64,000 nt of DNA from Parabacteroides faecis. GTDB taxonomy: Bacteria; Bacteroidota; Bacteroidia; Bacteroidales; Tannerellaceae. Below are positions 18,106 through 26,798 of the stretch, one piece after another. The notes below the pieces were generated by a model, which saw only the letters and a list, made by a program, of their open reading frames with translations, was not told where the DNA came from and made no database searches. A program made the translations under genes and the position numbers. The stretch spans positions 62,001 through 126,000 of the forward strand of contig NZ_BMPB01000004.1 in assembly GCF_014647375.1 (NCBI RefSeq), in the 5' to 3' direction. Numbering within the stretch: position 1 is the first letter of the stretch; each line of letters starts with the position of its first letter.

Positions 18106-18698
18106 TATTTTTTGCCTCCATAATTTTTAGGTTCTGCTTCTGATATCTTTTGAGGATAAATCATCTGCACAGCCTTTTGTTGGTCTTCATCCAAATCAGC
18201 GAAAGCTTTGCCAAATTTCTTTTTAGAAACCTCGTCTCTCAGTTCGTTATAGGCTCCAGCCAATTCGTTCTGAACGTCGATGTAAGCCTGATATTCGGTA
18301 CCACGGTCGTTCTGCAAAGAGATAACATGATTTTTTGTTACCATCTGCTTTCCGAAGTAAGGTACGTCCACTTCAGTCTTTTCGGGCATATGCTCGTCGT
18401 TATAAGGATTTTCAATGAAAGTTCTAACCTTTTCTCTCAGTTGCTTAATATCAATGAATTCATTATTACAGAGAATCTGGTTGTTACTGTTGATCAGTAC
18501 GACCAGGATATTTCTCTTTTTGATATCCATCTCTTCATTTTTTTTCTGATCTTTGGGTACAGGAGGCGGCAAACGTCTTGCCAAACCTTTATCTGTGTCC
18601 ATTGAAGTAGTAATAAGGAAGAAGATAAGCAACATGAAAGCAATATCGGCTGAAGAAGTCGCATTCATTGCGGGCACTTTTCTTTTCTTTTTTGCCAT
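18105..18698 (-). CDS. ExbD/TolR-family energy-transducing protein (first ExbD)
   Basis: 197 aa. The N-terminus MAKKKRKVPAMNATSSADIAFMLLIFFLITTSMD holds one membrane helix with an Asp (SADIAF) at the position expected for the proton-relay residue. The periplasmic part is longer than in its neighbour. It works with ExbB and TonB at the inner membrane to drive SusC-type receptors. It sits 36 nt after the small membrane protein gene and overlaps the second exbD by one base. Confidence 0.9.
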   Translation of the reverse strand: MAKKKRKVPAMNATSSADIAFMLLIFFLITTSMDTDKGLARRLPPPVPKDQKKNEEMDIKKRNILVVLINSNNQILCNNEFIDIKQLREKVRTFIENPYNDEHMPEKTEVDVPYFGKQMVTKNHVISLQNDRGTEYQAYIDVQNELAGAYNELRDEVSKKKFGKAFADLDEDQQKAVQMIYPQKISEAEPKNYGGKK

Positions 18699-18734
18699 AT
18701 CACTTTTTTTGTTTTATCGGATTCGTTATTACTA

Positions 18735-19208
18735 TTATCTATTAAGCATTCTTTTTACAGAACCGGCAGCAACAGCAATGATGATTAAAATCATCAAAAT
18801 AGCTGAAGAATAAATCCACATGTCTGTAACTTTCAACCAGAAAGGAATATTGTATTCCTGTGAGTCAGCATTCAAACCTTTCAAAGGTGTTGCGTCACCC
18901 ATAGAATAAGTAATGAACATCATTGCAGCGAAGAAAATGATAACAATGAATGATGCCAATGCTGATTTCGGACTGGTTTTCAATAATGACGTAAATTGCC
19001 AAAGAGCAAATATAACTGTACTAACAATTGTAATGAAAAACAATACAGTTGTCCAGTTAAGCAATAAGCCTGTATAGATAGGCTCTTTCATTTCAACAGA
19101 AGGGTCAACGACGCCTCCTGCGTAGAACATACCCAATACAACAAGACTGATAATAGAGGTAATCAGTAATGTCCAGCTGGATACTTTTCTTATTTTAGTA
19201 ACTGCCAT
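18735..19208 (-). CDS. Four-helix membrane protein of the exbBD operon
   Basis: 157 aa, with four predicted membrane helices: LLITSIISLVVLGMFYAG, WTTVLFFITIVSTVIFALW, ALASFIVIIFFAAMMFITY and YSSAILMILIIIAVAAGSV. I do not recognise a named family. A protein of this size and topology between exbB and exbD is a recurrent feature of Bacteroidales operons, so a role as an accessory subunit of the ExbBD motor is a reasonable inference. It lies 9 nt downstream of exbB. Confidence 0.8.
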   Translation of the reverse strand: MAVTKIRKVSSWTLLITSIISLVVLGMFYAGGVVDPSVEMKEPIYTGLLLNWTTVLFFITIVSTVIFALWQFTSLLKTSPKSALASFIVIIFFAAMMFITYSMGDATPLKGLNADSQEYNIPFWLKVTDMWIYSSAILMILIIIAVAAGSVKRMLNR

Positions 19209-19217
19209 AAGTCTGAA

Positions 19218-19955
19218 TTATTTTTTGAATTTAAGGTTGTATTTGATAACCATGTCGATCAAAGAAATAGAAGCATCTTCCATCTGGTTCAGGATAGCTT
19301 CCAGTTTGCTCAACAAATAGTTATAGAATACCTGAAGGATCAAAGCTACAACAAGACCACCTACAGTTGTGATCAAAGCCACTTTCATACCACCGGCAAC
19401 AACCGTCGGGCTGATATCACCAACCTGTTCGATTTTGTCGAACGCCATAACCATACCTACTACAGTACCCAAGAATCCTAATGACGGAGCCATAGCGATA
19501 AACAATGTGATCCATGACATGTTCTTTTCCAAAAGACCACCCTGTACACCACCGTAAGAAACGATAGATTTTTCAACAACATCAATACCCTGATCGATTC
19601 TCATCAAACCCTGGTAAGCGATAGATGCGATAGGACCTCTAGTATCACGAGCGATAGCTTTTGCGCCTTCTACATCACCTTTATCAAGGGCATCTTCAAT
19701 ACCTTTTAATAATTTGCTTGCATTAGTTTCAGCTAAGTTCAGATAAATAATTCTTTCAAGGCAGAAAGCCAAACCGAAAATCAAAGCGATAGCAACCAAA
19801 CTCATGAAGTCGGCACCACCTTCAATAAACTTAACTTTTAAAGCCTGATACATGCCACCTTCAACAACTTGTTCAGTAGCGTCCTGAGCGAATGCCACAG
19901 TAGAAGTTCCAAGGGCGCAAATACCCAAGAATGTTTTTGCAAAATACTTTTTCAT
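19218..19955 (-). CDS. exbB: ExbB/TolQ/MotA-family proton channel
   Basis: 245 aa. The motor's stator-like channel: three membrane helices (LVAIALIFGLAFCLERII; WITLFIAMAPSLGFLGTVVGMVMAF; VALITTVGGLVVALILQVFYNYLL), with the conserved AP-x-LG-x-LGTV-x-GM signature in the second and GLVVA in the third. The N-terminus MKKYFAKTFLGICALGTSTVAFAQ resembles a cleavable signal, seen in some Bacteroidetes ExbB proteins. It is first gene of the operon exbB / membrane protein / exbD / exbD. TonB is encoded 2.2 kb further on the same strand but in its own unit. Confidence 0.93.
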   Translation of the reverse strand: MKKYFAKTFLGICALGTSTVAFAQDATEQVVEGGMYQALKVKFIEGGADFMSLVAIALIFGLAFCLERIIYLNLAETNASKLLKGIEDALDKGDVEGAKAIARDTRGPIASIAYQGLMRIDQGIDVVEKSIVSYGGVQGGLLEKNMSWITLFIAMAPSLGFLGTVVGMVMAFDKIEQVGDISPTVVAGGMKVALITTVGGLVVALILQVFYNYLLSKLEAILNQMEDASISLIDMVIKYNLKFKK

Positions 19956-20035
19956 TGTGTGTTTAATTTTTAAGATTAATAATTCTCTTATTTGTTTTTA
20001 TTTTTGTTGTTAATAAATTCCCCATGGTACTTATG

Positions 20036-20123
20036 CGGAGAGAGCGGGATTCGAACCCGCGATACACTTTAGGCGTATACACGCTTTCCAGGCGTGCCTC
20101 TTCAACCACTCGAGCATCTCTCC
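20036..20123 (-). tRNA. tRNA-Ser(GGA)
   Basis: 88 nt with the long variable arm of serine tRNAs. Acceptor arm GGAGAGA/TCTCTCC, discriminator G, anticodon loop CTGGAAA giving anticodon GGA, T-arm GGTTCGAATCC. No CCA is encoded. It lies between tatD and exbB on the same strand. Confidence 0.97.
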
Positions 20124-20273
20124 AATTTTCAGCCTTTGTCTCCTCTAAAACGAGCGCAAAATACGAAAAAAATCCCATATGCAAACGTTTCAGTGCACAA
20201 ATCTAAAGTTTTTGCTTGACATATACACAATATCTGACGTAATAAATTTTGCTTCCGACCTGAAATTTTGAAA

Positions 20274-21059
20274 CTAAGCCTTTTTATTTGGAATTTTGAA
20301 TAAATCCAATGCATTTTTTCTTGTAATTTCTACGGTTTCATCAAGCGGAAGGCCGAATGTGTCCGCTACCTTCTCAGCCGTTTTCCATATGTATACAGGC
20401 TCGTTTCGTCTACCTCTGTAAGGTACCGGAGCCAGGTATGGAGCGTCGGTTTCCAGTACGATGTGATTGATGTCACTGCATTTGATCGTATCTGAAAGTT
20501 TGGAGTTTTTGAATGTAATGACTCCGTTAATTCCCAGTTTGAATTGTTCTAATTTTTTTATTTCTTCCAGATCATCTATGGTACCGGTGAAACTGTGGAA
20601 AACGCCTTTTAATTTGTCTGCACCGACTTTATGGATGCTATCCAATACCTCCGGATAAGCTTCACGGGTATGGATCGCTACCGGCAGATCCAGGTCGATG
20701 CTCCATTTTAGCTGCTCCTCAAAGACTATTTTTTGTTCTTTCAGGTAGGTTTTATCCCAGTATAGGTCGATCCCGATCTCTCCGATACCACAATAAGGTC
20801 GTTTTCCCAGATAAGATTCTGTTATTTTTAGATTCTCTGTGTAATGTTCGTCCACGCTGGTCGGATGCAAGCCCATCATCGGATAGGCAAAATCCGGAAA
20901 ACGGTCGCACAAATCGTGCATCCGTTCAATGGTGGCGACATCTACGTTGGGGAGCAGGATGGTGTCGATGCCTGATTCCCGGGCAATATGAACCAACTCC
21001 TCCTGTTCCGGGTCGAACTCTTCCAGGTACAGATGGTTATGCGTATCTATGAGTTTCAT
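20274..21059 (-). CDS. tatD: TatD-family metal-dependent hydrolase
   Basis: 261-aa TIM-barrel nuclease/hydrolase. Metal ligands are recognisable: IDTHNHL at the N-terminus (His7, His9), GEIGIDLYW with the bridging Glu, AIHTREAYPEV, VFHSFTG, and LETDAPYLAPVPYRG with the last Asp. Family members act as 3'-5' DNA/RNA exonucleases in repair, or as D-aminoacyl-tRNA deacylase-like enzymes; the exact role in Bacteroidales is not established. The start codon is 2 nt after the stop of the polyprenyl synthetase gene, so both are one operon. Confidence 0.93.
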   Translation of the reverse strand: MKLIDTHNHLYLEEFDPEQEELVHIARESGIDTILLPNVDVATIERMHDLCDRFPDFAYPMMGLHPTSVDEHYTENLKITESYLGKRPYCGIGEIGIDLYWDKTYLKEQKIVFEEQLKWSIDLDLPVAIHTREAYPEVLDSIHKVGADKLKGVFHSFTGTIDDLEEIKKLEQFKLGINGVITFKNSKLSDTIKCSDINHIVLETDAPYLAPVPYRGRRNEPVYIWKTAEKVADTFGLPLDETVEITRKNALDLFKIPNKKA

Positions 21060-21061
21060 TT

Positions 21062-22036
21062 TTAAGACTGGCGGTACATTAAACGGTTACTTACATCTTT
21101 CAAAATGGTCAACTTCTCTGGGGTTACGTTGAGTCTCGATAAATGATCCATTGCCTTGTCGTAATATCCCTGCATTTTAACAGTGGTGATATCTTTCAGA
21201 TGTAATTCATTATATATGGCTGTGACTGCTTCGATTTTCTCTGCAGGAATGAATTGTGTTTTGCCGATCCAGTTGTTGAGGGTCGCTTTTTGTTCAGGTG
21301 AAGCCAATTCAAACGCATGTATCAATAAAAAAGTCTTTTTGTTGCAAGTGATATCACCGCCGATATTTTTACCGAATGTGGCAGTATCTCCGTACACATC
21401 CAATAAATCGTCCTGCAGTTGGAATGCGAGTCCGATGTTTATACCGAAATCATACAGATTGTCGGCATCTTCTTTGGATGCACCACCTATGATAGCTCCG
21501 ATTTTCAGGCTGCAGGCAAGTAAAACGGCTGTTTTTAACCGGATCATTTCAATGTATTCCGGTTCGGTTACGTCTGTCCGTGATTCAAATTCCATGTCAT
21601 ATTGTTGTCCTCCGCATATTTCAAGGGCAGTCTCGGTGAACAGGTCGAATACTTCTTTTAAGCAGGAGGGTTCTGTTTTTCCTATCAACTGATAAGCCGC
21701 GATCAGCATGGCATCTCCGGAAAGGATGGCCGTATTGTCATTCCATACTTTGTGGACGGTAGGCTTGTTTCTTCTTTTGTCAGCTCTATCCATCAGGTCG
21801 TCATGAAGCAGTGTGAAATTATGGAACACTTCAATACCCAATGCAGGATAGATGACATTGTCAATATTTTCCTGATACAGATTACAGGCCATTAAAGCGA
21901 GTGCCGGACGGATCCTTTTTCCTCCCAACGATAGGATATATTCAATCGGGTCATATAAACTTTTAGGAGGATATTCAAAACTCAGTTGTGAAATCTCATG
22001 TTCTACTTTTTGTAGGATCTCGTTGAAGGATAACAT
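21062..22036 (-). CDS. Trans-isoprenyl diphosphate synthase (polyprenyl synthetase)
   Basis: 324 aa. It extends an allylic diphosphate with isopentenyl diphosphate to make the prenyl chain for quinones or other lipids. Both Asp-rich motifs are present: first DDLMD (79-83) followed by RADKRRNKPTVH, second DDLLD (209-213) in FQLQDDLLDVYGD. The GGKRIRPAL segment (38-46) binds IPP. Product length cannot be fixed from sequence; a Phe sits five residues before the first motif, which may limit chain length. It is co-transcribed with tatD, and a terminator separates it from tonB. ispH, the last enzyme of the non-mevalonate pathway supplying its substrates, lies 2.7 kb away but in a different unit. 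Confidence 0.9.
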   Translation of the reverse strand: MLSFNEILQKVEHEISQLSFEYPPKSLYDPIEYILSLGGKRIRPALALMACNLYQENIDNVIYPALGIEVFHNFTLLHDDLMDRADKRRNKPTVHKVWNDNTAILSGDAMLIAAYQLIGKTEPSCLKEVFDLFTETALEICGGQQYDMEFESRTDVTEPEYIEMIRLKTAVLLACSLKIGAIIGGASKEDADNLYDFGINIGLAFQLQDDLLDVYGDTATFGKNIGGDITCNKKTFLLIHAFELASPEQKATLNNWIGKTQFIPAEKIEAVTAIYNELHLKDITTVKMQGYYDKAMDHLSRLNVTPEKLTILKDVSNRLMYRQS

Positions 22037-22066
22037 ATAAATATTGAATTAGGAATGAGACGAAAT

Positions 22067-22099
22067 AAAAAAGGCTGCAAATCTACAGCAGCCTTTTTT
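22067..22099 (-). terminator. Terminator of tonB
   Basis: Arms AAAAAAGGCTGC (22067-22078) and GCAGCCTTTTTT (22088-22099), a perfect 12-bp stem with a 9-nt loop and T-run on the minus strand. It lies directly downstream of the tonB stop. Confidence 0.9.
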
Positions 22100-22116
22100 A
22101 GTATGTTTAAAAATAA

Positions 22117-22806
22117 TTATTGCAATCTGAAAGTAACGGGTACGGTATATTTAACACGTACAGGTTTACCTCTCTGCTTACCAGGAGACCATTTCGGCAT
22201 GGTGTTGATCACACGGAGAGCTTCTTTATCCAAAGAAGGGTCTACACCACGGATTACTTCTGCGTCAACGATTGAACCGTCTTTGTTAACAACGAATGAA
22301 CAAGTAACACGACCTTGGATACCGTTTTCCTGTGCAATAACCGGATATTTGATGGATTTAGCAAGGAACTGCAATAAAGCACCCTGTCCACCCGGGAATT
22401 CCGGCATTGTTTCTACAACGGTAAAGATCTGTTGAGCAGATTCTTCTTCTTCTTCAACGACTGCAGGAGCTACATAGGCTTCTACCTGTGCAGAACTCTG
22501 GTCGTCCTCAGATGAGATGATATCCACTTGGTCCAATTCCACGTCATCGTCCACAATGTTCAGCTGTTCTACGGTAGCCGGTGCTGGTGGAGGAGGTGGA
22601 GGAGGAGGCGTGTCCTCCGGTCTTGTAATTTCAATTTCTTCTTCAGCGATGATATCAGCTACGCCTTCATTTTTGACTACCTGAATATCACGGGTTCCCC
22701 ATTCAAACCCAACGAACAAAACGGCCAAACCAACAACCATACCCATCAGGATACCGAGTGTTTTGCCACCTTCTAAGTCCGCTTTCGGTGATTTCTTAAC
22801 TTCCAT
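22117..22806 (-). CDS. tonB: Energy transducer TonB
   Basis: 229 aa from the chosen start (MEVKKSPKADLEGG). An ATG 16 codons upstream (22854) would lie above the predicted transcription start, so the shorter form is preferred. Parts: a short cytoplasmic tail, one membrane helix (LGILMGMVVGLAVLFVGFEW), a Glu-rich stretch, a poly-Pro run (PPPPPPPPAPA), an acidic linker and a C-terminal TonB domain (MPEFPGGQGALLQFLAKSIKYP, then GIQGRVTCSFVVNKDGSI and ALRVINTMPKWSPGKQRGKPV). The periplasm-spanning protein passes energy from ExbBD to outer-membrane receptors such as the SusC at the left end. It is transcribed alone. Confidence 0.95.
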   Translation of the reverse strand: MEVKKSPKADLEGGKTLGILMGMVVGLAVLFVGFEWGTRDIQVVKNEGVADIIAEEEIEITRPEDTPPPPPPPPAPATVEQLNIVDDDVELDQVDIISSEDDQSSAQVEAYVAPAVVEEEEESAQQIFTVVETMPEFPGGQGALLQFLAKSIKYPVIAQENGIQGRVTCSFVVNKDGSIVDAEVIRGVDPSLDKEALRVINTMPKWSPGKQRGKPVRVKYTVPVTFRLQ

Positions 22807-22843
22807 ACTTCTATAATGTTTAAAGATGTGTTTTCCTATGCTG

Positions 22844-22851
22844 CAAAAATA
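22844..22851 (-). promoter_or_regulatory. -7 promoter element of tonB
   Basis: On the minus strand TATTTTTG followed by C, a good TAnnTTTG match, 38 nt upstream of the chosen tonB start. It decides the start codon, because the alternative ATG at 22854 would be upstream of the transcript. Confidence 0.65.
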
Positions 22852-22996
22852 CAAATTATTTTATATCCTGGTTGAAAAAGGGAAAAATACTTCTATATTT
22901 TCACTTTTTTTTGAACCAAAATAAAAATAACTGTGTTTATATACCTTTTTTCGGTTTTTTCCGTTTCTCTTTATGGAATATATTATAACTGCATTT

Positions 22997-23004
22997 TATC
23001 TTTG
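22997..23004 (+). promoter_or_regulatory. -7 promoter element of porQ
   Basis: TATCTTTG matches TAnnTTTG exactly. A TTTA lies near the -33 position. It is 22 nt before the porQ start, so the leader is very short. Confidence 0.65.
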
Positions 23005-23025
23005 TACGCATTTTGTTAAGAAAAT

Positions 23026-24027
23026 ATGAGACATACATTAATTATATTGTTCTTTTCTTTCGTTTTACAATCGGTCGCGGCTCAATCCGGAGATCAGGTA
23101 TTTGAATTTTTAACTTTACCTTCTTCTGCCCGGGCTAATGCTTTGGGAGGGCATACCGTGTCGCTGGTAGAGCGGGATCCGTCCCTTATCTTTCATAACC
23201 CGGCTCTGCTCGGCGGTGAAATGGACGGAATGATCAATCTGGACTATATGAACTATATCGCAGATATCAATGTGGGAAGCGCTTTGTTCACCAAAGCATT
23301 CCGCGAACGTGGTGCATGGGGGGCCGGAGTCCATTATTTCCATAACGGGAAATTTAAAGGGATGGATGAAAACAATCAGTCGACAGGCGATTTTACTGCG
23401 AACGATATCGCATTGAACGGTTTCTTTTCCTATGATCTGTCCGAACGCTGGCGGGGGGGAATTTCCATGAAGTTCCTTTATTCCAATTATGATACCTATA
23501 CGTCATTGGGATTATGCTTCGATGCCGGATTAAGTTACTATAATTCGGAAAAAGAATTTTCATTCGGTGTCGTATTGAAAAATATCGGAGCCCAGTTGAA
23601 GCCCTATTATGAGGACCGGCAAAAAATGCCGTGGGATATCCAGATGGGTATTTCCAAAAAGATGAATCACGCCCCTTTGCGTTTGTCGCTGACAGCCATG
23701 TATCTGAATCGTTGGAAATTCGATTATATAGATAATGCCGATAAAGATTACGAAGGTGATAATTTTGCCAAAGCATTATTCAAGCATCTGGTGATCGGTA
23801 TCGATTATATACCTAGCGAAAATTTCTGGATTGGCGTCGGTTTCAATCCGAAGACAAAGATGGATATGAAATTGCAGGGAGGCGGAAGCGGTCTGGCCGG
23901 TTTTTCCGCCGGTGCCGGAGTCAAAATAAAAATGTTTGATGTCGGTGTCTCTTTCGCAAAATACCATCCGTCGGCTATGTCGATGATGGTGAGTGTTTCG
24001 ACGACATTGGCCGATTTTAAACCTTAG
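23026..24027 (+). CDS. porQ: Type IX secretion system protein PorQ
   Basis: 333-aa outer-membrane beta-barrel with a Sec signal (MRHTLIILFFSFVLQSVAAQ). The sequence begins SGDQVFEFLTLPSSARANALGGHTVSLVERDPSLIFHNPALL, typical of the PorV/PorQ family of FadL-like barrels, and continues as alternating amphipathic strands. In Porphyromonas gingivalis PorQ is needed for type IX secretion. Its neighbours, cmk and ispH, are housekeeping genes, and this order is one I associate with porQ loci in Bacteroidales. porE (56.6-58.6 kb) and several C-terminal sorting-domain proteins in the same window support a working type IX system. Confidence 0.85.
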   Translation: MRHTLIILFFSFVLQSVAAQSGDQVFEFLTLPSSARANALGGHTVSLVERDPSLIFHNPALLGGEMDGMINLDYMNYIADINVGSALFTKAFRERGAWGAGVHYFHNGKFKGMDENNQSTGDFTANDIALNGFFSYDLSERWRGGISMKFLYSNYDTYTSLGLCFDAGLSYYNSEKEFSFGVVLKNIGAQLKPYYEDRQKMPWDIQMGISKKMNHAPLRLSLTAMYLNRWKFDYIDNADKDYEGDNFAKALFKHLVIGIDYIPSENFWIGVGFNPKTKMDMKLQGGGSGLAGFSAGAGVKIKMFDVGVSFAKYHPSAMSMMVSVSTTLADFKP

Positions 24028-24048
24028 GAAATATAAATAACGATAAGC

Positions 24049-24738
24049 ATGAAAAAGATAGTAATTGCAATAGATGGTGTTTCTTCCACGGGAAAAAGCA
24101 CTATGGCAAAAGATTTGGCAAAAGAAATAGGTTATACATATATCGATACGGGTGCCATGTATCGCGCCGTTACACTATATTGTATCCAGCATAATTTGTT
24201 TAAAGACGGTCGGATAGATGAAGAGAAACTTCAGGCATCGATGGGGGATATCCATATATCACTCCGTTTTAATCCGGAAACCGGCCGTCCGGACACTTAC
24301 CTGAATGGGGTAAAGGTTGAAAAGGAGATCCGGGGGATGGAAGTTGCCAAATGGGTCAGTCCGGTGGCTACTTTAGGATTTGTCCGCCGTGCACTGGTTG
24401 CCATGCAGCAGGAAATGGGGAAAGAAAAAGGGATTATCATGGATGGCCGGGATATCGGTACGGTAGTATTCCCTGATGCCGAATTGAAGATTTACGTAAC
24501 GGCCAGTCCGGAAGTTCGTGCACAACGTCGTCTGGATGAATTGAAAGCCAAAGGCGAAGCGGCTTCTTTTGAAGAAGTACTGGATAATGTGAAAACACGT
24601 GACCATATAGATTCCACCCGTAAAGAGAGTCCGTTGCGTCAGGCGGATGATGCTGTCGTACTGGATAACTCGGACATGACTATCGCTGAACAAAAGGCAT
24701 GGCTTCTTGTTCAATATAATAAAGCTGCTGCCGAATAA
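24049..24738 (+). CDS. cmk: Cytidylate kinase
   Basis: Phosphorylates CMP and dCMP with ATP in nucleotide salvage and RNA turnover. At 229 aa it is a normal length. The P-loop is GVSSTGKST (10-18); it is followed by [13 protein letters not shown], a CMP-binding region, and by [29 protein letters not shown], the conserved GRDIGT motif and LID start. It begins 21 nt after porQ and is followed by ispH, all in one direction. Confidence 0.95.
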   Translation: MKKIVIAIDGVSSTGKSTMAKDLAKEIGYTYIDTGAMYRAVTLYCIQHNLFKDGRIDEEKLQASMGDIHISLRFNPETGRPDTYLNGVKVEKEIRGMEVAKWVSPVATLGFVRRALVAMQQEMGKEKGIIMDGRDIGTVVFPDAELKIYVTASPEVRAQRRLDELKAKGEAASFEEVLDNVKTRDHIDSTRKESPLRQADDAVVLDNSDMTIAEQKAWLLVQYNKAAAE

Positions 24739-24768
24739 GATGGTAGAAACAATAGGTTATTTTTAAGA

Positions 24769-25641
24769 ATGATTGAAGTCGAAATAGATAAAGGTTCAGG
24801 GTTTTGTTTTGGAGTGGTTACAGCTATCGAAAGTGCTGAACGTGAATTGGACAATACCGATATATTGTATTGTCTGGGAGATATCGTGCATAACAGCCTG
24901 GAGGTGGAACGGCTTCGGGAACAAGGATTGCGGACTATCGGGCATGATGAATTTTCTACACTGAAAGGAAAGAAAGTCTTGCTTCGTGCACATGGCGAAC
25001 CTCCCTCCACTTATGAGATTGCAAAGCAGAATAATATAACGATTGTAGATGCTACCTGTCCGGTGGTGCTTCAGTTGCAGAAAAAGATACATAAATGTTA
25101 CCAGGCAACCCGTGAAAATAATACCCAGCTGGTGATATATGGTAAAAAAGGTCATGCAGAGGTGAATGGGTTGGTCGGACAGACGGAGGGTACAGCCATC
25201 GTGATCGAAAAGATTGAAGATCTGGACCGCCTGGATTTCAGCCGTGATATCTGTCTCTTTTCCCAGACAACGAAGTCGTTGGACGGATTCCGTAAGATCG
25301 TGGAAGAGATATATCAGCGAAAGGCGGAAGGTACCCGTTTTGAATATTACGATACGATTTGTCGCCAGGTGGCAAACCGTTTACCGAATATAAAAGCATT
25401 TGCATCCAGCCATGACTGGGTCTATTTTGTAGCAGGCAAAAAGAGTTCAAACGGTAAGATGCTGTTAGAAGAATGCCGGAAAGCGAATCCAAATACCATT
25501 TTCATTTCGGAGGTGAAAGAGATCACTGAGCCGCTCCCTGCCGGTGTCCGCCGTGTAGGGGTTTGCGGAGCTACATCGACCCCGAAATGGTTGATGGAAG
25601 AGGTGGCAATCCGTATCCGGGAACTGAATGCAGACCGCTGA
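24769..25641 (+). CDS. ispH: 4-hydroxy-3-methylbut-2-enyl diphosphate reductase
   Basis: Last step of the non-mevalonate isoprenoid pathway: an iron-sulfur enzyme that reduces HMBPP to IPP and DMAPP. All three cluster cysteines are present: Cys13 (GFCFGV), Cys97 (DATCPVV) and Cys198 (YDTICRQ). The HMBPP-binding histidines are His41 (DIVHNSLEV) and His75 (RAHGEPPS). 290 aa is slightly short but usual for Bacteroidetes. The reading frame starts 30 nt after cmk. The product feeds polyprenyl synthases such as the one at 21-22 kb. Confidence 0.96.
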   Translation: MIEVEIDKGSGFCFGVVTAIESAERELDNTDILYCLGDIVHNSLEVERLREQGLRTIGHDEFSTLKGKKVLLRAHGEPPSTYEIAKQNNITIVDATCPVVLQLQKKIHKCYQATRENNTQLVIYGKKGHAEVNGLVGQTEGTAIVIEKIEDLDRLDFSRDICLFSQTTKSLDGFRKIVEEIYQRKAEGTRFEYYDTICRQVANRLPNIKAFASSHDWVYFVAGKKSSNGKMLLEECRKANPNTIFISEVKEITEPLPAGVRRVGVCGATSTPKWLMEEVAIRIRELNADR

Positions 25642-25702
25642 TCAGACGGTTAAGATTTCATGAAGTTTAAGGAAAAATGAAAGATTGTTGGCAAATAATT
25701 AT

Positions 25703-25710
25703 TATTTTTG
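25703..25710 (+). promoter_or_regulatory. -7 promoter element of pfkA
   Basis: TATTTTTG followed by CC, 28 nt before the pfkA start. No good TTTG is seen at -33. It suggests that pfkA has its own transcript. Confidence 0.55.
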
Positions 25711-25737
25711 CCGCGAATAATTTAAAATAAAGACGAT

Positions 25738-26718
25738 ATGTCTACTATTAAATGTATTGGCATTTTAACGTCCGGAGGTGATGCTCCCGGAATGAACGCT
25801 GCCATCCGTGCAGTGACGCGTTCCGCTATCTATAACGGGATGAGAGTTAAAGGTATTTTCCGAGGATACAGAGGGTTGATTACAGGTGAGATTGAAGAAT
25901 TCAAAACACAGAATGTAAGTAACATCATCCAGCGTGGTGGAACAATATTGAAAACCGCTCGTTGTATGGAGTTCAAAACTCCCGAAGGCCGTAAGCAGGC
26001 ATACGACAAGTTGGTGGAAGAGGGGATCGACGCCCTGATCGCTATCGGTGGTGACGGAACATTGACCGGTGCACGTATTTTTGCACAGGAATTCAATTAC
26101 CCGATCGTCGGAGTTCCGGGTACGATCGATAATGACCTGTATGGTACGGATGTAACGATCGGTTATGACACGGCCCTGAACACAATTATGGAATGTGTGG
26201 ATAAGATCCGCGATACGGCCACTTCCCACGATCGCCTTTTCTTTATCGAAGTGATGGGACGTGATGCCGGTTTCCTTGCACTGAACGGTGCTATAGCCTC
26301 CGGCGCAGAAGCGGCTATCATTCCGGAGATTTCTATGGAAAAAGACCAGTTGGCGGAAATGATCGAAAACGGATTCCGCAAATCAAAGAACAGTAGTATC
26401 GTATTGGTGGCAGAAAGTGAAGTGACCGGCGGAGCTATGGGGGTTGCCGAACGTGTGAAAACAGAATATCCGCAATTCGATGTACGTGTATCTATCTTGG
26501 GGCACTTGCAGCGTGGTGGTTCTCCTACGGCTCAGGATCGTATCCTGGCAACCCGTATGGGAGTCGGTGCGGTCGATGCTTTGCTGGATGACCAGCGTAA
26601 TGTCATGATGGGTATCCAGAATGACCAGATCGTATATGTCCCATTCTCGAAAGCCATCAAGAATGACAAACCGATCAACCGTGATTTGCTGAATACACTG
26701 CGTGTGTCTTCTATTTGA
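25738..26718 (+). CDS. pfkA: ATP-dependent 6-phosphofructokinase
   Basis: Commits fructose 6-phosphate to glycolysis. At 326 aa it has bacterial PFK length. [14 protein letters not shown] (13-26) forms the nucleotide-binding start. Gly107 in GGDGTLTG and Gly128 in PGTIDND mark it as ATP-dependent rather than pyrophosphate-dependent, which usually has Asp and Lys at these sites. Asp131 is the catalytic base. Later motifs [10 protein letters not shown] and [15 protein letters not shown] bind the sugar phosphate. It has its own -7 element and a terminator behind it. Confidence 0.96.
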   Translation: MSTIKCIGILTSGGDAPGMNAAIRAVTRSAIYNGMRVKGIFRGYRGLITGEIEEFKTQNVSNIIQRGGTILKTARCMEFKTPEGRKQAYDKLVEEGIDALIAIGGDGTLTGARIFAQEFNYPIVGVPGTIDNDLYGTDVTIGYDTALNTIMECVDKIRDTATSHDRLFFIEVMGRDAGFLALNGAIASGAEAAIIPEISMEKDQLAEMIENGFRKSKNSSIVLVAESEVTGGAMGVAERVKTEYPQFDVRVSILGHLQRGGSPTAQDRILATRMGVGAVDALLDDQRNVMMGIQNDQIVYVPFSKAIKNDKPINRDLLNTLRVSSI

Positions 26719-26742
26719 TCCGGACTGACGAAAGAATATGAA

Positions 26743-26776
26743 AAAGCCCGTCGAATCGTTTGATTTGACGGGCTTT
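26743..26776. terminator. Bidirectional terminator between pfkA and meaB
   Basis: Stem of 15 positions, 26743-26757 with 26762-26776 (AAAGCCCGTC... / ...GACGGGCTTT), one G-T pair, 4-nt loop, A-rich left and T-rich right flank. It serves pfkA and the convergent meaB unit. Confidence 0.9.
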
Positions 26777-26798
26777 CTTTTTTATTATTCGGTAGATC